Position numbers and translations under genes: made by a program
Shown: positions 18,201-25,842 of the stretch, piece by piece
How positions within the stretch are numbered: the first letter of the stretch is position 1
Layout of the letters: every line of letters starts with the position of its first letter
Origin: DASSUW01 sp963730535
Lineage (GTDB): Bacteria > Actinomycetota > Thermoleophilia > Solirubrobacterales > Solirubrobacteraceae
DNA: 64,000 nucleotides
NCBI GenBank assembly: GCA_963730535.1
Contig: CAVSRU010000012.1
Coordinates: forward strand, 434,001 to 498,000
Direction: 5' to 3'
Notes under the pieces: model-generated
What the model saw: only the letters and a program-made list of their open reading frames with translations
The model's database searches: none
What the model was told of the DNA's origin: nothing

Positions 18201-18299
18201 GCAGGGCGCGGCGAGCGCGGTGGACGCGCCGCCCGCGAGCGAGCCGGTCACGGCCATCGCCGTCGCCAGGAACGTCAATCGAAGCCGGAAGCGGCCCAC
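12251..18299 (-). pseudogene. Giant secreted multidomain protein (~2,015 aa), frame broken by one +1 insertion
   Basis: After a signal peptide, residues ~30-600 resemble the large-subunit-like C-terminal domain of N,N-dimethylformamidase (LSVGHDEYWSGGQRANWEAA, MAFFSGNEVFWKTRWE). Then come an Ig-like segment, a DUF4082 domain (~625-790), an SbsA-type Ig domain (~790-900), a second DUF4082 (~906-1070) and Ig domain (~1075-1180), a ThuA/amidotransferase-like region (GPILVIAKGSNPFTRYYAE, ~1190-1350), a deacetylase-like region (VIMTGDDHAGGG, EVGLHVNTGC, ~1440-1700), a fibronectin type III domain (~1770-1866) and a C-terminal beta domain. The frame slips near 17330; dropping one base gives TLVSYKETHANAKID, the family sequence. 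Probably a cell-surface or exported polymer-acting protein; the enzymatic activity is unproven. Confidence 0.8.
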
Positions 18300-18385
18300 G
18301 GGGCCACGCTACGGATCGGCCTCTGCTGCCCGCGCCCCCCGTTCGGGCAGGCTTGTGCCGCGACGCAGCGTCCGGCGGACGTGCA

Positions 18386-18391
18386 TATACT
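18386..18391 (+). promoter_or_regulatory. -10 element (TATACT) upstream of the riboswitch
   Basis: TATACT at 18386-18391 would start transcription near 18398, about 12 nt before the first conserved bases of the c-di-AMP riboswitch. A convincing -35 hexamer is not visible. The spacing relative to the aptamer supports it. Confidence 0.45.
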
Positions 18392-18409
18392 GCCGCCCGT
18401 TCCACACAA

Positions 18410-18532
18410 GTCGGCCGAATCCGCCTGGGACGGGCGGAACGGGGGACCCGATGATCTGGGGCGAATCCAGGCAGTGCCGCCTGGTAGCGCGTGGGGAACG
18501 CGCGAGCCCGTCAGCTAACCCCGCAGGCCACC
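18410..18532 (+). promoter_or_regulatory. Cyclic di-AMP riboswitch (ydaO/yuaA class)
   Basis: The leader of the M23 peptidase gene has the conserved blocks of the ydaO class in order: GAATCC near 18418, GGGGGACCC (18441-18449), TGGGGCGAATCCAGGC (18457-18472) and, after a variable stem, GAGCCCGTCAGCTAACCCC (18504-18522) plus GCAGGC. This class binds cyclic di-AMP and in Actinobacteria commonly precedes cell-wall peptidases (rpf, NlpC/P60, M23). It is normally an OFF switch, so high c-di-AMP should lower the hydrolase. About 17 nt separate it from the start codon. Confidence 0.88.
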
Positions 18533-18548
18533 GATCCAGCAGGAGCGC

Positions 18549-19826
18549 ATGGCCCATCGGGGGATGGCCACGGGTTACCGTTGGCGCACAATCGCATATG
18601 CCGTCGGCATCGCGTTGTCGCTCGCCGTTGCCCCCGCGGCCGCGCAGGATGGCACCGGCGGCTCCTCCGTCCCGCCCGCGCCCCCGACCCCGACCTCGGC
18701 CGACCGGCCGACGAGCGCGCCGACCTCCTCCCCGCCGCCGCCCGGGATCGTGGTCCGTCCCTCCCCCGTGCTGGAGCGCTGGGCCTGCGTGCGCCGCTGC
18801 CAAGACCGCCAGACGGCGACCTCCGGCTCGGTCCTGCGCCTCCGCGGGCGCTACCTGGGGCGCGCGTACGAGGTGGTCTTCCTCGGCGCCGCGGACAGCG
18901 CCGACGACGTCACGGCAGCTCCGCTCCGGCGGAGCCGAACCGCGGTCGACGTCCGCGTGCCGCTCGGCGCCGCGGCCGGCCCGCTGGTGGTGGCCGACCG
19001 GGATGGGCTCGAGTCCGCGGCCAGCGCCGTGCCGCTCGCGATCGGGACGTCGTCGTCGACACTCCTGGCGGCCCGCGCTCCCAGCGTCGAGGTCCAGGCG
19101 CACGCCCGGCGCGCGTTCTTCGACGCCCGCCGTGCGGCGCGTGTCTCCTACGTCGTGCACGGCGACGGGCCGGCGAATGTCGCCATCGAGCTGGTCCGCT
19201 CCAGCGACGGCACGGTGCTGCGGCGCTGGGACGTCGGCGCCGTGGCGCCCGAGCAGCGCCAGACGCTGAGCTGGAACGGGATCGTGGGCAGCAGCGTCCT
19301 GCGGCCGGGCAGCTACTCGTTCCGCGCCACCGCGGTCAACGCCTCCGGCGTGCGCGCGGAGAGCGCCCGGGCCGACGCGAGCGAGCCGGATCCCGCGGCC
19401 TTCCAGTTCCTGCGCCACGAGTTCCCCGTCCGCGGCCCGCACTACTTCGGCGAGTTCGCCGCCCGCTTCGGCGGCGGGCGCGGCCACCAGGGGCAGGACG
19501 TCTTCGCCGCCTGCGGGACGCCGCTCGTCGCCGCCCGCGGCGGCAAGGTGGAGGCCAAGCAGTACCACGCGCGAGCGGGGCACTACCTGGTGATCGACGG
19601 CTACAAGACGAGCATGGACTACGCGTACATGCACCTGCGGGACGCCGCGCTCGTGCGCGACGGCCAGCGCGTCCGGACCGGCCAGCTGCTCGGCTACGTC
19701 GGCCAGACCGGCCGGGCCAGCGGCTGCCACCTGCACTTCGAGACGTGGACCGGCCCCGGCTGGTACACCGGCGGCAGCCCGATCGACCCGCTGCCCTCGC
19801 TGCTCAGCTGGGATCGCTCGAGCTAG
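18549..19826 (+). CDS. Secreted M23 (LytM-type) metallopeptidase
   Basis: The 425-residue protein has a signal peptide (residues ~12-32, ending VAPAAAQD), a proline-rich linker, a central domain with a CVRRCQDRQ motif and an Ig-like segment, and a C-terminal peptidase M23 domain (~305-415). The zinc site is seen as RGHQGQDVFAACG and SGCHLHFETW; the M23 fold also shows YAYMHL. Such enzymes cut peptidoglycan cross-bridges. The gene is expressed behind a predicted c-di-AMP riboswitch, linking wall turnover to turgor signalling. A complete HxH-type site argues for an active enzyme. Confidence 0.92.
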   Translation: MAHRGMATGYRWRTIAYAVGIALSLAVAPAAAQDGTGGSSVPPAPPTPTSADRPTSAPTSSPPPPGIVVRPSPVLERWACVRRCQDRQTATSGSVLRLRGRYLGRAYEVVFLGAADSADDVTAAPLRRSRTAVDVRVPLGAAAGPLVVADRDGLESAASAVPLAIGTSSSTLLAARAPSVEVQAHARRAFFDARRAARVSYVVHGDGPANVAIELVRSSDGTVLRRWDVGAVAPEQRQTLSWNGIVGSSVLRPGSYSFRATAVNASGVRAESARADASEPDPAAFQFLRHEFPVRGPHYFGEFAARFGGGRGHQGQDVFAACGTPLVAARGGKVEAKQYHARAGHYLVIDGYKTSMDYAYMHLRDAALVRDGQRVRTGQLLGYVGQTGRASGCHLHFETWTGPGWYTGGSPIDPLPSLLSWDRSS

Positions 19827-19831
19827 CGGTA

Positions 19832-20782
19832 CTAGGTGGTGCCGGCGCCCGTGAGGGCCTCGACCCCGGACTCGTCGAGCGTGCGCCGCAGGCCCTCCCG
19901 CAGCTCGGTGCGGGGCTCCCACCCCAGCAGCTGACGGGCGAGCGAGATGTCCGGCTGGCGGACCTTGGGGTCGTCGGTCGGAAGCGCTTCGTGGATGATC
20001 TGGGAGCGCGAGCTGGTGAGCTCGATGACGGTCTCGGCCAGCTCCAGCAGCGTGAACTCGTTCGGGTTGCCGATGTTGACCGGCTGATGGGCTCCGGACT
20101 GGGCGAGCCGGATGATCCCGTCCACGAGGTCGCTGACGAAGCAGAACGAGCGCGTCTGCGAGCCGTCCCCGAACACGGTGATCGGCCGGTCCTGGAGCGC
20201 CTGGCGCAGGAAGGTCGGGATCGCGCGGCCGTCGTGGGGGCGCATCCGGGGCCCATAGGTGTTGAAGATCCGCACGATCGCGGTGTCCACGCCCTGCTGG
20301 CGGTGGTACGCCATCGTCAGCGCCTCGGCGTAGCGCTTGGCCTCGTCATAGACGCCGCGCGGGCCGATCGGGTTCACGTGGCCCCAGTAGGTCTCCGGCT
20401 GGGGATGCACCTGCGGGTCTCCGTAGACCTCCGAGGTCGACGCGAGCAGGAAGCGCGCGCGATGGCGCTTGGCCAGCCCGAGCGCGTGGTGGGTGCCGTA
20501 GGACCCGACCTTGAGGGTGTGCAGCGGCAGCCGCAGGTAGTCGATCGGCGAGGCGGGCGACGCGAAGTGGAACACGAAGTCGACCGGCTCTTCGACGAAG
20601 AACGGCTCGATGATGTCCGTCTGGAGGTAGACGAACTCGGGCCGGCGGATGTGCGCGATGTTCGCCAGCGACCCCGTCTCGACGCTGTCGACGCAGACCA
20701 CACGGTGCCCGCGCGCCAGCAGCTCGTCGCACAGATGCGAGCCGAGGAAGCCCGCGCCGCCGGTGACGATGCAGGTGCTCAT
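19832..20782 (-). CDS. Extended SDR nucleotide-sugar enzyme, probable UDP-glucuronate decarboxylase
   Basis: The 316-residue protein is an extended short-chain dehydrogenase: the NAD loop TGGAGFLGSHLCD at the N-terminus, FHFASPASPIDYLRLP, LLASTSEVYGDP, the catalytic YDEAKRYAE (Tyr/Lys), RIFNTYGPRM and FGDGSQTRSFCFVSDLV. The combination SPASP, STSEVYGDP and GPRGVYDEAKR is typical of UDP-glucuronic acid decarboxylases (UXS), which make UDP-xylose. Its ATG overlaps the stop of an upstream DegT aminotransferase, suggesting cell-surface sugar biosynthesis. It ends 5 bp from the convergent M23 gene. Confidence 0.85.
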   Translation of the reverse strand: MSTCIVTGGAGFLGSHLCDELLARGHRVVCVDSVETGSLANIAHIRRPEFVYLQTDIIEPFFVEEPVDFVFHFASPASPIDYLRLPLHTLKVGSYGTHHALGLAKRHRARFLLASTSEVYGDPQVHPQPETYWGHVNPIGPRGVYDEAKRYAEALTMAYHRQQGVDTAIVRIFNTYGPRMRPHDGRAIPTFLRQALQDRPITVFGDGSQTRSFCFVSDLVDGIIRLAQSGAHQPVNIGNPNEFTLLELAETVIELTSSRSQIIHEALPTDDPKVRQPDISLARQLLGWEPRTELREGLRRTLDESGVEALTGAGTT

Positions 20783-21864
20783 GCGGGGAAGGCTCGCACA
20801 GCCGCGACGACCTCGTCGACCTGCTCGCGCGAGAGCGCCGGGCTCATGGGGATCGCGAGGTGCGTGCCCGCCACCTCCTCCGTGGCCGGCAGCTCGGCGC
20901 CCGCGGCCCACTCGCGCATCGCCGGCTGGCGGTGTGCCGGCACGCGGTAGTAGGCCTTGTGGCCGATCCCGGCGTCACCCAGGGAGGCGGCCAGCGCGTC
21001 GGCGTGCTCGTGACGGATCACGTACAGGTGCCATGCCGGCTCGGTGCCGTCGACGGGAACCGGGAGGGCGACGAGCTCGCCGAGGCCGGCGGCCTCGTAG
21101 TCGGCTCCCGCCGCGCGGCGGCGCTCGCTCCAGTCCTCGAGGTGCGGCAGCTGAACGCGCAGGATGGCGGCCTGCAGCTCGTCGAGCCGGGAGTTGTGGC
21201 CCACGAGCTCGAACGTCGTCTTGTCGCGCGACCCGTGGAAGCGCAGCATCCGGACGGTGTCGGCGAGCTGGTCGTCGTCGGTGGTGACCGCGCCGCCGTC
21301 CCCGAACGCCCCCAGGTTCTTGGACGGGAAGAACGAGAAGGTGGCGATCGCGCCGAGCGCGCCGGGACGGCCGGCGGGCGAGCGCGAGCCGGCGGCCTGG
21401 GCGGCGTCCTCGACGACCGGCACGCCGAGGGCGGCGATCTCCGCGACGGGGGCGACGTTCCCGAACAGGTGCACGGCGATCACGGCCTTGGTGCGCGGCG
21501 TCAGCGCGCGACGCACGGTCTCGGCCGTCACGCAGAAGGTGTCGGGATCGACGTCGCAGAACACCGGGCTCGCCCCGGTGGGCGGGATCGCCTCGGCCGA
21601 GGCGTAGAACGTGAACGACGGCACGACCACGTCGTCGCCGGGGCCCACCCCGAGCGCCCGCAGCGCCAGCGTCAGCGCGTCGGTCCCGTTCGCCACGCCG
21701 ATCGCGTGGCGCGCGCCGACGTAGGCCGCGAACTCCGCCTCGAACGCCGCCACCTCGCTGCCGAGGATGAACGCGCCCCGGTCCAGGACGGCCGCGATCC
21801 GCGCGTCGATGTCGGCCCGCAGCGGCGCCAGCGGGGTCTTGGTGTCGAAGAGGGGGACCGGCAA
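20779..21864 (-). CDS. DegT/DnrJ/EryC1/StrS-family PLP aminotransferase
   Basis: The ~361-residue protein begins PVPLFDTKTPLAPLRADID and has the fold-type I sugar aminotransferase signatures: NGTDALTLALRALGVGPGDDV, VPSFTFYASAEAI, VVEDAAQAAGS (PLP aspartate), and SFFPSKNLGAFGDGGA, whose lysine forms the Schiff base. Such enzymes aminate keto-sugar nucleotides for surface glycans. The TTG start at 21864 gives the family N-terminus; a GTG at 21894 with an AGGGA-like element is the alternative and would place a hairpin inside the gene. The stop overlaps the SDR gene start (ATGA), so both probably act on one nucleotide-sugar pathway. Confidence 0.88.
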   Translation of the reverse strand: MPVPLFDTKTPLAPLRADIDARIAAVLDRGAFILGSEVAAFEAEFAAYVGARHAIGVANGTDALTLALRALGVGPGDDVVVPSFTFYASAEAIPPTGASPVFCDVDPDTFCVTAETVRRALTPRTKAVIAVHLFGNVAPVAEIAALGVPVVEDAAQAAGSRSPAGRPGALGAIATFSFFPSKNLGAFGDGGAVTTDDDQLADTVRMLRFHGSRDKTTFELVGHNSRLDELQAAILRVQLPHLEDWSERRRAAGADYEAAGLGELVALPVPVDGTEPAWHLYVIRHEHADALAASLGDAGIGHKAYYRVPAHRQPAMREWAAGAELPATEEVAGTHLAIPMSPALSREQVDEVVAAVRAFPA

Positions 21865-21890
21865 GCGGCCGCCGAGGTTAGCGGCCGCTT
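21863..21890 (-). terminator. Perfect 10-bp hairpin after the second LamG gene
   Basis: AAGCGGCCGC (21863-21872) pairs with GCGGCCGCTT (21881-21890) around an 8-nt loop. On the minus strand it begins 15 nt after the LamG gene stop and overlaps the proposed TTG start of the aminotransferase gene. It may end LamG transcription or limit read-through and initiation of the next gene. Confidence 0.5.
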
Positions 21891-21904
21891 GCACCCATCC
21901 CTGG

Positions 21905-22660
21905 TTAGCGACCGCCGATGAAGGAGCGCACGACGCGCGCGATGTCGGCCACCGGCAGCGCCCGGTTCCAGATGCTGACGCCGTCGATGTCGCCCAGCAG
22001 GTGCAGCGCGCACGTGCCGCCGTAAGTCCCCACCGTCCCATCCGTCACCGGCAGGTCGTAGTTGATCGCGAGCGTCGCCGGCGTGCCGCTGCCGACCTCG
22101 AAGCCGTCCACGAACAGCCGCAGCATCTGCCCGTCGTACGTGCCCGCCGCATGGTGCCAGCGGCCGTCCCAGACCGACGGCCCGGCCTCGGGCGAGCGCT
22201 TCCACGCCGACCCGTCGTAGACGTAGAAGCCGAGGCCCTCGGACGCGGACGTATAGAGCGCATAGGAGCTCGCCTCGCACCCGTCGGCGCCCTTGGCCAC
22301 GAGATAGCGGAAGCTGCCCGGCGTGCGCTCGCCCCGGAACCACGCCGACACGGTCAGCTGCGCGGGGCGCAGCGCGGCCGAGTCCGGGATGGTGACGAAG
22401 TCGTTGCCGTCGAACCGGAGCGCGGACCCCAGGTTGAAGATGCCCTTGATCCAGGTCGGATCGTTGTCGTCCGCGCCGGGCGTCGAGCCCAGCCGGCCGT
22501 GGTTGCCGTTGCCGGACCAGTCGTAGACGGTCTGGCCGGAGCGCTCGTTCATCGGCCACCAACCCGCGAGCGGGCTCGCGGCCGAGGCGGCCGCGGGCGC
22601 GGCGAGGGTGATGGCGAGGGCGGCCGTCACGACCGCCCGTCCGAAGCGACGTGTGTTCAT
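21905..22660 (-). CDS. Secreted LamG/concanavalin-like domain protein
   Basis: The 251-residue protein has a signal peptide (residues 1-~27, ending APAAASAAS) and one LamG jelly-roll domain: GWWPMNERSGQTVYDWSGNG, LRFDGNDFVTIPDSAAL, SAWFRGERTPG, FYVYDGSAWKRSPE, WHHAAGTYDGQMLRLFVDGF and DIDGVSIWNRALP. It is a close paralogue of the frameshifted gene at 8.8-9.6 kb and, being intact, shows where that frame should run. Two cysteines (GCEASS, GTCALH) are shared with the paralogue. Probable extracellular ligand- or glycan-binding protein; no catalytic site seen. Confidence 0.82.
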   Translation of the reverse strand: MNTRRFGRAVVTAALAITLAAPAAASAASPLAGWWPMNERSGQTVYDWSGNGNHGRLGSTPGADDNDPTWIKGIFNLGSALRFDGNDFVTIPDSAALRPAQLTVSAWFRGERTPGSFRYLVAKGADGCEASSYALYTSASEGLGFYVYDGSAWKRSPEAGPSVWDGRWHHAAGTYDGQMLRLFVDGFEVGSGTPATLAINYDLPVTDGTVGTYGGTCALHLLGDIDGVSIWNRALPVADIARVVRSFIGGR

Positions 22661-22733
22661 GGCGACTCAACGAGGCGCGCACCCGGCGGCATCTCGCCAG
22701 AAGTCGAGGATGGCTGACCGCTCGACGAATGGT

Positions 22734-22943
22734 CTAGCGGCGGTGGCGCTCGCGCCGCTGGCGCTCGACCTCGCGCAGCACGAGGAAGCAGAGGATGCCC
22801 GCGAGGATGCCGCCGACGATGCCCGGCAGCACCTCGCCGCGCAGGCTCATCCCCACCGCGTAGAGCACGCCGATCAGCGCGCTCACGAGCGCCTTGGCGC
22901 GTACGGAGAGGCCGACCGTGTCTCGCTCGGGCGGCTCGCTCAC
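22734..22943 (-). CDS. Small membrane protein, unknown function
   Basis: This 69-residue protein has two hydrophobic helices (VSALIGVLYAVGMSL and EVLPGIVGGILAGILCFLVL) and a basic C-terminus (REVERQRRERHRR). The GTG start overlaps the guaA stop (GTGA), which supports translation as the last gene of the guaB3-guaA operon. I do not recognise a family. Confidence 0.65.
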   Translation of the reverse strand: MSEPPERDTVGLSVRAKALVSALIGVLYAVGMSLRGEVLPGIVGGILAGILCFLVLREVERQRRERHRR

Positions 22944-24580
22944 TCCCACTCGATCGTGCCGGGCGGCTTGCTCGTGATGTCGAGCACCACGCGGTTGACC
23001 TCGCGGATCTCGTTGATCATCCGCGACGCGATCTGCTCGAGCAGGTCGTAGGGCAGGCGCGCCCAGTCGGCCGTCATCGCGTCGTCGGACGTCACGGCGC
23101 GGATCGCCACCACGTAGCCGTACGTACGCTCGTCGCCCTGCACGCCGACCGTGCGGATGTCCGGCAGCACGCAGAACGACTGCCACAGCTCGCGGTAGAG
23201 GCCGGCCTTGCGGATCTCGTCCTGGAGGATCGCGTCGGCGTGGCGCAGGGTGTCGAGCCGCTCCTTCGTCGCCTCGCCGCCGACCACGCGGATGGCGAGG
23301 CCGGGGCCGGGGAAGGGCTGGCGCCAGACGAGCCGCTCGGGCAGCCCGAGCTCGGCTCCCACGGCGCGCACCTCGTCCTTGAACAGGGCGCGCAGCGGCT
23401 CGACGAGCTCGAACTCGAGGTCCTCGGGCAGGCCGCCGACGTTGTGGTGCGACTTGATCGTGGCGGCGCCGGTGCCGCCGCCCGACTCGATCACGTCCGA
23501 GTACAGCGTCCCCTGCACGAGATAGCGCGCGTCGCCGATCTTCGCGGCCTCCTCCTCGAAGACGCGGATGAACTCGGCGCCGATCGCCTTGCGCTTGGCC
23601 TCGGGCTCGGACAGCCCGGCCAGGCGGGTGAGGAAGCGGTCCTCGGCGTCGACGGCCACGAGCGGAACCTTGAAGTGGTCGCGGAAGGCGGCGATCACCT
23701 GCTCGCCCTCGTTGTGGCGCATCAGGCCGTGGTCGACGAACACGCAGGTCAGCTGGTCGCCGACCGCCCGGTGGACCAGCAGCGCCGCGACCGACGAGTC
23801 GACGCCCCCGGAGAGCCCGCAGATCACGCGGCCGTCGCCCACCTGTGCGCGGACGGCCGCGACCTGCTCGTCGATGATCGAGGCCGGGCTCCAGTCGCGC
23901 GCGCAGCCGCAGACGTCCTCGAGGAACGTGGTCAGGATCTGCTGGCCGTACGGCGTGTGGACGACCTCGGGATGGAACTGGATCCCGTACAGGCCGCGCC
24001 CTGAGTCCTCGACCGCGGCGACCGGCGACTCGGTCGAGCTGGCGAGCGCCGCGAACCCCGGCGGAGCCTCGAACACGGTGTCGCGGTGCGACATCCAGCA
24101 CGACTGCTCGCCCGGCGTGCCGGCCAGCAGGCGGCCGGGGTCGGCCACCGTGAGGGTCGAGCGGCCGAACTCGCCTACGTCGGCGCCCTCCACACGGCCG
24201 CCGAGCGTCAGCACGAGCGCCTGCATCCCGTAGCAGATGCCCAGCACCGGGATGCCGAGCTCGAGCAGCTCGGGGTCGAGCCGGGGAGCGCCGGGCGCGT
24301 ACACGGACGCGGGGCCGCCGGAGAGGATCAGCCCCTTCGGGCGCCGCCGGCGGACCTCGTCGACGCCCACGTGGTGCGGCAGCAGCTCCGAGAACACGCC
24401 GCACTCGCGCACCCGGCGGGCGATCAGCTGCGAGTACTGGCCCCCGTAGTCGAGCACCAGCACCTCGTCGTGCGCGACCGCGCGCTCGAGCGCGAGCTCG
24501 GAGACCGGCTGGTCGGCGGCGACCGCCGACCCGTGGCCGGCGGTGCCGAAGTCGGGCGGGCTCTTAGTGGTCTCCGTCAT
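22940..24580 (-). CDS. guaA: GMP synthase (glutamine-hydrolysing)
   Basis: GuaA converts XMP to GMP with ATP and glutamine. The 546-residue protein has a class I amidotransferase domain (LVLDYGGQYSQLIARR; nucleophile in GICYGMQAL; catalytic FHPEVVHT), an ATP-pyrophosphatase domain (GLSGGVDSSVAALLVHR, the PP loop), and the C-terminal dimerisation domain ending ITSKPPGTIEWE. Typical length is 510-525, so ~30 extra N-terminal residues (rich in Ser/Thr/Ala) are present; ATG at 24580. It lies 41 bp downstream of a GuaB3-type gene, forming a guanine nucleotide operon. Confidence 0.97.
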   Translation of the reverse strand: MTETTKSPPDFGTAGHGSAVAADQPVSELALERAVAHDEVLVLDYGGQYSQLIARRVRECGVFSELLPHHVGVDEVRRRRPKGLILSGGPASVYAPGAPRLDPELLELGIPVLGICYGMQALVLTLGGRVEGADVGEFGRSTLTVADPGRLLAGTPGEQSCWMSHRDTVFEAPPGFAALASSTESPVAAVEDSGRGLYGIQFHPEVVHTPYGQQILTTFLEDVCGCARDWSPASIIDEQVAAVRAQVGDGRVICGLSGGVDSSVAALLVHRAVGDQLTCVFVDHGLMRHNEGEQVIAAFRDHFKVPLVAVDAEDRFLTRLAGLSEPEAKRKAIGAEFIRVFEEEAAKIGDARYLVQGTLYSDVIESGGGTGAATIKSHHNVGGLPEDLEFELVEPLRALFKDEVRAVGAELGLPERLVWRQPFPGPGLAIRVVGGEATKERLDTLRHADAILQDEIRKAGLYRELWQSFCVLPDIRTVGVQGDERTYGYVVAIRAVTSDDAMTADWARLPYDLLEQIASRMINEIREVNRVVLDITSKPPGTIEWE

Positions 24581-24607
24581 AAGTGCCGGCCAATCGGGGC
24601 GCGACTT

Positions 24608-24621
24608 GTGGCGGGGGCCAC
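24608..24621 (-). terminator. Short GC hairpin between guaB3 and guaA
   Basis: GTGGC (24608-24612) pairs with GCCAC (24617-24621) around GGGG, immediately behind the guaB3 TAA on the minus strand. There is no U tract. It may be a weak attenuator in front of guaA or only a stable intercistronic stem. Confidence 0.3.
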
Positions 24622-25812
24622 TTAGTCCGCGACAAGCGCGACCGCCCCACCGCGCGACGCCATGCCGATCTGCTGATCGCGCTGGAGCTGCTTGCCCTCC
24701 GTCTGCAGGGCCGGGGCGACCATCAGCTCGGCCCGGTTGAACTCCGCGATGTCCTGGTAGCCGCACGTCGCCATCGAGGTGCGCAGCGCGCCCATCAGGT
24801 TGAACGTGCCGTCGTTCTCGCGCGCCGGGCCGGTGATGATCTCCTCCAGCGAGCCGTTCTGCGTGGTGCGGACCCGGGCGCCGCGCGGCAGCGTCGGGTG
24901 GAACGTCGCCATGCCCCAGTGGAAGCCGTGGCCGGGCGCCTCGTACGCGCGGGCGAGGGGAGAGCCGATCATCACCGCGTCGGCCCCGCAGGCGAACGCC
25001 TTCGCGACGTCGCCGCCGTTGCGCATCCCGCCGTCGGCGATCACGCGGCAGTACTCGCCGGTCTCCAGCATGTGCTGGGAGCGCGCGGCCGCCACGTCGG
25101 CGATCGCGGTCGCCTGCGGCACGCCGATGCCGAGCACGCCGCGCGTCGTGCACGCGGCGCCGGGGCCGACGCCCACGAGCACCGCCGCCGCGCCGGTGCG
25201 CATCAGGTGCAGGCCGGTCGAGTAGCTGGCGCAGCCGCCGAGCACGACGGGCACCGGGAGCTCGCGCACGAACTCCTTGAGGTTGAGCACGTGGCCCTGG
25301 CTCGAGACGTGCTCGGCGGAGATGACCGTGCCCTGGATGACGAGGATGTCGAGCCCCGCCTCGAGCGCCAGCTCGTGCCAGCGCTCCACGCGCTGCGGCG
25401 TCAGCGACGCGGCCGCCACCACGCCGTGCGACTTGATCTCCTCGATGCGCCGCGCGATCAGCTCCTCCTTGACCGGCTCGAGGTAGATCTCCTGCATCTC
25501 GCGCGTCGCGTCTTCGGGGTCGAGCGACGCGATCCGCTCGAGCAGGCCCTCGGCGTCCTCGTACCGGGTCCAGATGCCTTCGAGGTTGAGCACGGCCAGC
25601 CCGCCGAGCCGGCCGATGATGCCGGCGGTGTCGGGCGAGACCACGCCGTCCATGGCCGAGGCCAGCAGCGGCAGCTCGAAGCGGTAGGGCCCGAGCGTCC
25701 AGGTGATGTCGACGTCGTCGGGGTCCCGCGTACGGCGCGAGGGGACGATGGCGACGTCGTCGAATCCGTAAGCGCGGCGAGCCTTCTTGCCGCGGCCGAT
25801 CTCTACTTCCAT
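24622..25812 (-). CDS. guaB3: GuaB3-family IMP dehydrogenase-related protein
   Basis: The 396-residue protein has the IMPDH/GMPR TIM barrel without CBS domains. It shows YGFDDVAIVPSRRTRDP at the N-terminus, LASAMDGVVSPDTA, the catalytic loop GPGAACTTRGVLGIGVPQ (Cys near 230), IADGGMRNGGDVAKAFACGAD and a flap with EEIITGPARENDGTFN. This is the actinobacterial/cyanobacterial GuaB3 group rather than canonical GuaB (about 490-500 aa with CBS domains). Substrate (IMP oxidation or GMP reduction) is not settled by sequence. Position directly before guaA supports a role in guanine nucleotide synthesis. Confidence 0.9.
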   Translation of the reverse strand: MEVEIGRGKKARRAYGFDDVAIVPSRRTRDPDDVDITWTLGPYRFELPLLASAMDGVVSPDTAGIIGRLGGLAVLNLEGIWTRYEDAEGLLERIASLDPEDATREMQEIYLEPVKEELIARRIEEIKSHGVVAAASLTPQRVERWHELALEAGLDILVIQGTVISAEHVSSQGHVLNLKEFVRELPVPVVLGGCASYSTGLHLMRTGAAAVLVGVGPGAACTTRGVLGIGVPQATAIADVAAARSQHMLETGEYCRVIADGGMRNGGDVAKAFACGADAVMIGSPLARAYEAPGHGFHWGMATFHPTLPRGARVRTTQNGSLEEIITGPARENDGTFNLMGALRTSMATCGYQDIAEFNRAELMVAPALQTEGKQLQRDQQIGMASRGGAVALVAD

Positions 25813-25842
25813 TCGCGCATCCTAGGGACGGGGGCGGACAGG

